A stretch of DNA of 64,000 nucleotides from Nibribacter ruber (GTDB lineage: Bacteria; Bacteroidota; Bacteroidia; Cytophagales; Hymenobacteraceae): NCBI RefSeq assembly GCF_009913235.1, contig NZ_CP047897.1:3037001-3101000 (forward strand). Reading direction: 5' to 3'. The notes under the pieces were generated by a model. The model was given only the letters and a program-made list of their open reading frames with translations, was not told the DNA's origin and made no database searches. Made by a program: the position numbers and the translations under genes. Shown here piece by piece: positions 60,804 through 64,000 of the stretch (position 1 is its first letter; every line of letters begins with the position of its first letter).

Positions 60804-61637
60804 ATGGAGAAACCAACCAAGAAACCTTCCAGCAATCTGCAACAGCGTATTTGGGCCGGGGCCGCGGGTGCTGCTCTTTTTGTGGGTGGCATTTACTTTA
60901 GCGAATGGACTTTTTTTCTGCTGTTCCTGGCCTTGACCGTTTTGGGTCTGCTGGAGTTCTACCGTCTGCTTTCTGTCAAAGGCTTTCAGCCTAACCGGGC
61001 CATGGGGCTGCTGTTGGGGGTGGGGCTGTATGTGCTCAGCTTCTTTATAAAGCAAGACCAGATCTCCAGTGACTGGCTGTTTTTGCTGCCGCCGGTCATG
61101 CTGCTGGTGCTGGTAGCTGAGCTGTACCGCAAGAAAGAGCAACCGTTCACCAACATCGCCTTGACCCTTACTGGCGTGCTCTACATTGCCGCGCCGTTCA
61201 GCATGCTGCACGTGCTGGCCTTCTTGCCAGACCGCTACAGCTGGCAGATAATATTAGGCGTTATGCTCTTGATCTGGGCCTCAGACACGGGCGCGTACAT
61301 AGCGGGTAAGTCGTTTGGCAGGCACAAGCTGTTCCCCAGGATTTCGCCGGGCAAGACCTGGGAAGGCTGGATAGGCGGCGTCATCCTGTCTCTGGTGGTG
61401 GCGTATGTGCTGGCAATGTACTTTGCGGACCTGACTTTGGTGCAGTGGCTGGGCGTGGGCGCGTTGGTGTCTGTGTTTGGCGTACTGGGTGATCTGGTGG
61501 AGTCTATGCTCAAGCGCAGCCTGGACGTGAAAGACTCTGGTACGTTGATTCCCGGGCACGGCGGCATCTTGGATCGGTTTGACAGTTTGATATTGGTGGT
61601 GCCTTTTTTGGTGGCTTTTTTGGAGTTAATACATTAA
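60804..61637 (+). CDS. cdsA: Phosphatidate cytidylyltransferase
   Basis: 277 residues, about eight membrane segments. The CDS signature is complete: SMLKRSLDVKDSGTLIPGHG followed by GILDRFDS near the C-terminus; SDTGAYIAGKSFGRHK and SPGKTWEGWIGG precede it. Makes CDP-diacylglycerol at the inner membrane, the precursor that feeds phosphatidylserine and, via psd at 63126, phosphatidylethanolamine. Confidence 0.95.
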   Translation: MEKPTKKPSSNLQQRIWAGAAGAALFVGGIYFSEWTFFLLFLALTVLGLLEFYRLLSVKGFQPNRAMGLLLGVGLYVLSFFIKQDQISSDWLFLLPPVMLLVLVAELYRKKEQPFTNIALTLTGVLYIAAPFSMLHVLAFLPDRYSWQIILGVMLLIWASDTGAYIAGKSFGRHKLFPRISPGKTWEGWIGGVILSLVVAYVLAMYFADLTLVQWLGVGALVSVFGVLGDLVESMLKRSLDVKDSGTLIPGHGGILDRFDSLILVVPFLVAFLELIH

Positions 61638-61693
61638 GTGTATAACAAATAATGAATGATGCCCAGATTACTGGCTTTACGTTGGAAATCTTC

Positions 61694-61701
61694 TAATTTT
61701 G
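61694..61701 (+). promoter_or_regulatory. -7 promoter element of gdh
   Basis: TAATTTTG, full TANNTTTG match followed by C, 38 bp before the ATG. Confidence 0.5.
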
Positions 61702-61738
61702 CCACCCAAATAGAAACCAGAATTATAAAATTGATAAT

Positions 61739-63013
61739 ATGGCCTATAAAGAACCTGCCCCTATAAAGGACAAAGAAAGCCCATTTGAGTCTATGATGTC
61801 TCGCTTCAACATTGCTGCTGAAGCACTTGGGTTAGATGATGAGACGTATAACGTGTTAAAATCGCCGGCCCGTCAGGTGATTGTGAACCTGCCTGTGACC
61901 ATGGATGATGGTAGCATCAAGGTGTTTGAAGGCTTTAGAGTAGTGCACTCCACTATCCTGGGTCCGTCAAAAGGTGGTATCCGCTATGACATGGGCGTAT
62001 TTCTGGATGAGGTAAAGGCCCTGGCTGCCTGGATGACCTGGAAATGTGCCGTGGTGGATATTCCGTACGGCGGTGCCAAAGGTGGTATTGTGTGTGATCC
62101 TTCTACCATGTCTGCCGGTGAGATGGAGCGTTTAACCCGCGCCTACACCGTGGCTTTGATTGATACCTTTGGTCCAGATCAGGATATTCCGGCCCCAGAC
62201 ATGGGTACCGGTCCAAGAGAAATGGCCTGGTTGATGGATGAGTACTCCAAAACCAAAGGCATGACCGTGAACTCTGTAGTGACGGGCAAGCCGTTGGTAT
62301 TGGGCGGTTCACTGGGGCGTGTAGAGGCTACCGGACGCGGCGTGATGGTGTCTGCCATGGCCGCCATGGAGAAACTGGGCATGGATCCAAGCCAGACTAC
62401 GGCGGCGGTGCAGGGCTTCGGGAACGTAGGTTCCTGGGCGGCTAAGTTGCTGGCCGAGCGCGGTGTGAAAATCTTGGGCGTAAGTGACGTGAGCGGTGCC
62501 TACTGGAACGAGAACGGCATCAACATTGAAGAAGCCATTGCCTACAAGAACGCCCACAACGGAAGACTGGAAGGCTACACCGGCGCTGATAAAATCAGCA
62601 ATGATGACCTCTTGACTTCTAAAGTAGACTTGCTGGTGCCTGCCGCGGTAGAAGACGTGATCACGGTGCGTAATGCAGACAAGATCCAGGCCAAGCTGAT
62701 TGTAGAAGGCGCCAACGGCCCTACTTCTGCTAACGCTGACCGCATCATCAATGAGAAGGGCATCATGGTAGTGCCAGACATTCTGGCCAACTCAGGCGGG
62801 GTGACCGTGTCTTACTTTGAGTGGGTGCAGAACCGCATGGGCTACAAGTGGAGCCTGGAGATGGTAACCGAGCGCTCTGAGCGCATCATGAAAGAGGCGT
62901 TCAACAAAGTGTATGACGCTTCTCAGAAATACAACGTGCCAATGCGTATTGCGGCCTACATTGTGGCCATTGACAAAGTGGCGCAGACCTATAAATTCCG
63001 CGGCGGATTCTAA
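61739..63013 (+). CDS. Glutamate dehydrogenase
   Basis: 424 residues, the size of hexameric GdhA/RocG-type enzymes. Substrate domain: GFRVVHSTILGPSKGGIRY, WKCAVVDIPYGGAKGGIVC (active Lys), PAPDMGTGPREMAWLMDEY (active Asp). Dinucleotide domain: VQGFGNVGSWAAKLLAERG. Interconverts glutamate and 2-oxoglutarate. NAD or NADP cannot be decided safely. Placed between cdsA and psd; own promoter and terminator. Confidence 0.94.
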   Translation: MAYKEPAPIKDKESPFESMMSRFNIAAEALGLDDETYNVLKSPARQVIVNLPVTMDDGSIKVFEGFRVVHSTILGPSKGGIRYDMGVFLDEVKALAAWMTWKCAVVDIPYGGAKGGIVCDPSTMSAGEMERLTRAYTVALIDTFGPDQDIPAPDMGTGPREMAWLMDEYSKTKGMTVNSVVTGKPLVLGGSLGRVEATGRGVMVSAMAAMEKLGMDPSQTTAAVQGFGNVGSWAAKLLAERGVKILGVSDVSGAYWNENGINIEEAIAYKNAHNGRLEGYTGADKISNDDLLTSKVDLLVPAAVEDVITVRNADKIQAKLIVEGANGPTSANADRIINEKGIMVVPDILANSGGVTVSYFEWVQNRMGYKWSLEMVTERSERIMKEAFNKVYDASQKYNVPMRIAAYIVAIDKVAQTYKFRGGF

Positions 63014-63054
63014 GCCCCGGGCACCGCAAGGTTAAAAATTTATAAAACTTAAGA

Positions 63055-63092
63055 AACCGCTTCCCGTCTTTGTAGATGGGAGGCGGTTTTTT
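63055..63092 (+). terminator. Rho-independent terminator of gdh
   Basis: AACCGCTTCCCGTC pairs with GATGGGAGGCGGTT around TTTGTA, then TTTTTTT. Confidence 0.9.
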
Positions 63093-63094
63093 TA

Positions 63095-63102
63095 TATTTT
63101 TG
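63095..63102 (+). promoter_or_regulatory. -7 promoter element of psd
   Basis: TATTTTTG followed by C, directly after the gdh terminator and 24 bp before the psd ATG. Confidence 0.45.
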
Positions 63103-63125
63103 CTGTAACTATCTAAAAGGAGTAC

Positions 63126-63791
63126 ATGAAAATTCACAAAGAAGGACGAAAGATTCTGTTCTTTACCTTGCTCGGCTTGTTGATCGCCAACCTGGTACTT
63201 TATTATTTTAACAGCAACCTCCTCGTTAACCGAATTTTCACCGGTGCCTCTGTTATTGTCTTTCTGCTCATTCTGCAGTTCTTCCGGAGCCCGTACCGCA
63301 ACCTGTTGTTGCATGAGGACTTGGTCATAGCCCCTGCCGATGGAAAAGTGGTGGTGATTGAAGACGTGGAGGAGCCGGAGTACTTCCAGGGTATGCGCAA
63401 GCAGATTTCCATCTTCATGTCGCCTATTAACGTGCACATTACCCGCAACCCGGTTTCTGGCGTGGTGAAGTACTTTAAATACCACCCGGGTAATTACCTG
63501 GTGGCGTGGCACCCAAAATCCAGCACCAAGAACGAGCGTACCACCACCGTGGTTGAGTCTCTAGCTGGTCCAGAGGTGTTGTTCCGGCAGATTGCCGGCG
63601 CCATGGCCCGCCGCATTGTCTGGTATGTGACCGAAGGCGATGAAGTAAACCAAGGCGAGGAGTTCGGGTTCATTAAGTTTGGCTCCCGCGTAGACATCTT
63701 TGTGCCGCTAGACACCGAGGTGAGAGTGCAGCTGGGTCAAAAAACCAAAGGCGGCCAGACCGTGATTGCCCAGTTGAAGACAACGGTATAG
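63126..63791 (+). CDS. psd: Phosphatidylserine decarboxylase family protein
   Basis: 221 residues, short (group B) form. Two N-terminal membrane segments (LLGLLIANLVLYYF and TGASVIVFLLILQFF), catalytic region VIAPADGKVVVIED, SPINVHITRNPVSG with His, and the self-cleavage site FGS in FGFIKFGSRVDIF, where Ser becomes the pyruvoyl group. Makes phosphatidylethanolamine. Functionally linked with cdsA upstream. Confidence 0.94.
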   Translation: MKIHKEGRKILFFTLLGLLIANLVLYYFNSNLLVNRIFTGASVIVFLLILQFFRSPYRNLLLHEDLVIAPADGKVVVIEDVEEPEYFQGMRKQISIFMSPINVHITRNPVSGVVKYFKYHPGNYLVAWHPKSSTKNERTTTVVESLAGPEVLFRQIAGAMARRIVWYVTEGDEVNQGEEFGFIKFGSRVDIFVPLDTEVRVQLGQKTKGGQTVIAQLKTTV

Positions 63792-63835
63792 TATCAAGTA
63801 GCACGTAGCAAGTATCAAGATTTAAAAAGGTATAT

Positions 63836-63879
63836 AAAGCAGAAGCGGTTCCTTGCATGCAAGGAACCGCTTCTGCTTT
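63836..63879. terminator. Perfect hairpin terminator after psd
   Basis: AGCAGAAGCGGTTCCTTGCA and its complement form a perfect palindrome of over 40 bp with TTT tails, 45 bp after the stop. Confidence 0.85.
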
Positions 63880-63908
63880 AAAGGAGTGGATAGCGATTAG
63901 TCTATTTT

Positions 63909-63946
63909 CGTTTTTGGCTTGTTTTCCAGAAAATAGGCCAAAAACG
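63909..63946. repeat. PR1 palindromic repeat
   Basis: 38 bp, CGTTTTTGGCTTGTTTTCC to TAGGCCAAAAACG, near the right edge of the window. Confidence 0.96.
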
Positions 63947-64000
63947 AAAGTCTTGCTACCTGATACTTTCTACACGATACTAAACTTAAAACCAGCTTTC

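Noticed and set aside
1001-63946. PR1 copies as a CRISPR array
   Set aside because: Copies are palindromic, scattered singly about every 2 kb, with no regular spacers and no cas genes.

Overview
The window looks like chromosomal DNA from a Bacteroidota bacterium of the Cytophagales, most likely Hymenobacteraceae (a Rufibacter/Nibribacter/Pontibacter-type genome). This is inferred from mid-range GC, TANNTTTG-type -7 promoter elements, many GTG/TTG starts, families typical of the phylum (DUF3857, CarboxypepD_reg, DUF1573, YbbR, SIMPL, WYL/YafY regulators), and the cluster nusB...DUF1573-yajC-ybbR-coaE. No rRNA, CRISPR array, prophage or transposase gene was seen. There are two tRNAs, tRNA-Pro(GGG) and tRNA-Val(TAC).

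Layout. 1-2.4 kb: end of an export operon (ABC ATPase, HlyD adaptor) on the minus strand, with a sigma-54-like promoter and two tandem dyads upstream. 2.9-7.2 kb: a probable quinone/electrophile-stress operon (YceI, pirin, MhqO-like dioxygenase, MhqD-like esterase, small GNAT, ferredoxin-cyclase fusion) behind a promoter whose spacer is a palindrome. 8-10.7 kb: a sigma-54 response regulator and histidine kinase, preceded by the same tandem dyads as the export operon, so the two loci are probably one regulon. 10.9-22.9 kb: a CarboxypepD_reg protein and five secreted DUF3857/transglutaminase-like proteins; only the middle one keeps the catalytic Cys and His. 23-27 kb: tRNA-Pro, a lipoprotein, an ABC exporter and leucine dehydrogenase. 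27.9-33 kb: nusB, ytxH-like, isocitrate dehydrogenase, DUF1573, yajC, ybbR, coaE. 33-46.5 kb: mixed genes including AsmA, SIMPL, a serine hydrolase, DinB with a WYL regulator, TerB and MscS, plus AT-rich genes that look acquired. 46.8-57.9 kb: a glutamate dehydrogenase-like gene, anmK, an ArsR-type regulator, hemA, a histidine kinase, twin zinc-ribbon/CarboxypepD_reg proteins, an amino-acid permease and an EamA transporter. 58.7-63.8 kb: dusB, a CPBP protease, cdsA, gdh and psd.

The most striking feature is what lies between the genes. A 38-bp palindrome (called PR1 here) occurs 31 times, about once per 2 kb. It keeps its length almost without exception while its bases drift. One copy lies inside an AsmA reading frame, and two supply the last codons and stop of a gene. 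At least five other interspersed families share the intergenic space: R2 (CCCCTTGAGGGG type), R3 (33-bp inverted termini of small MITE-like elements), R4 (about 280 bp), R5 (short) and R6 (306 bp, with a conserved small reading frame). One AT-rich ORF is flanked by inverted R2 copies and followed by an attC-like hairpin.
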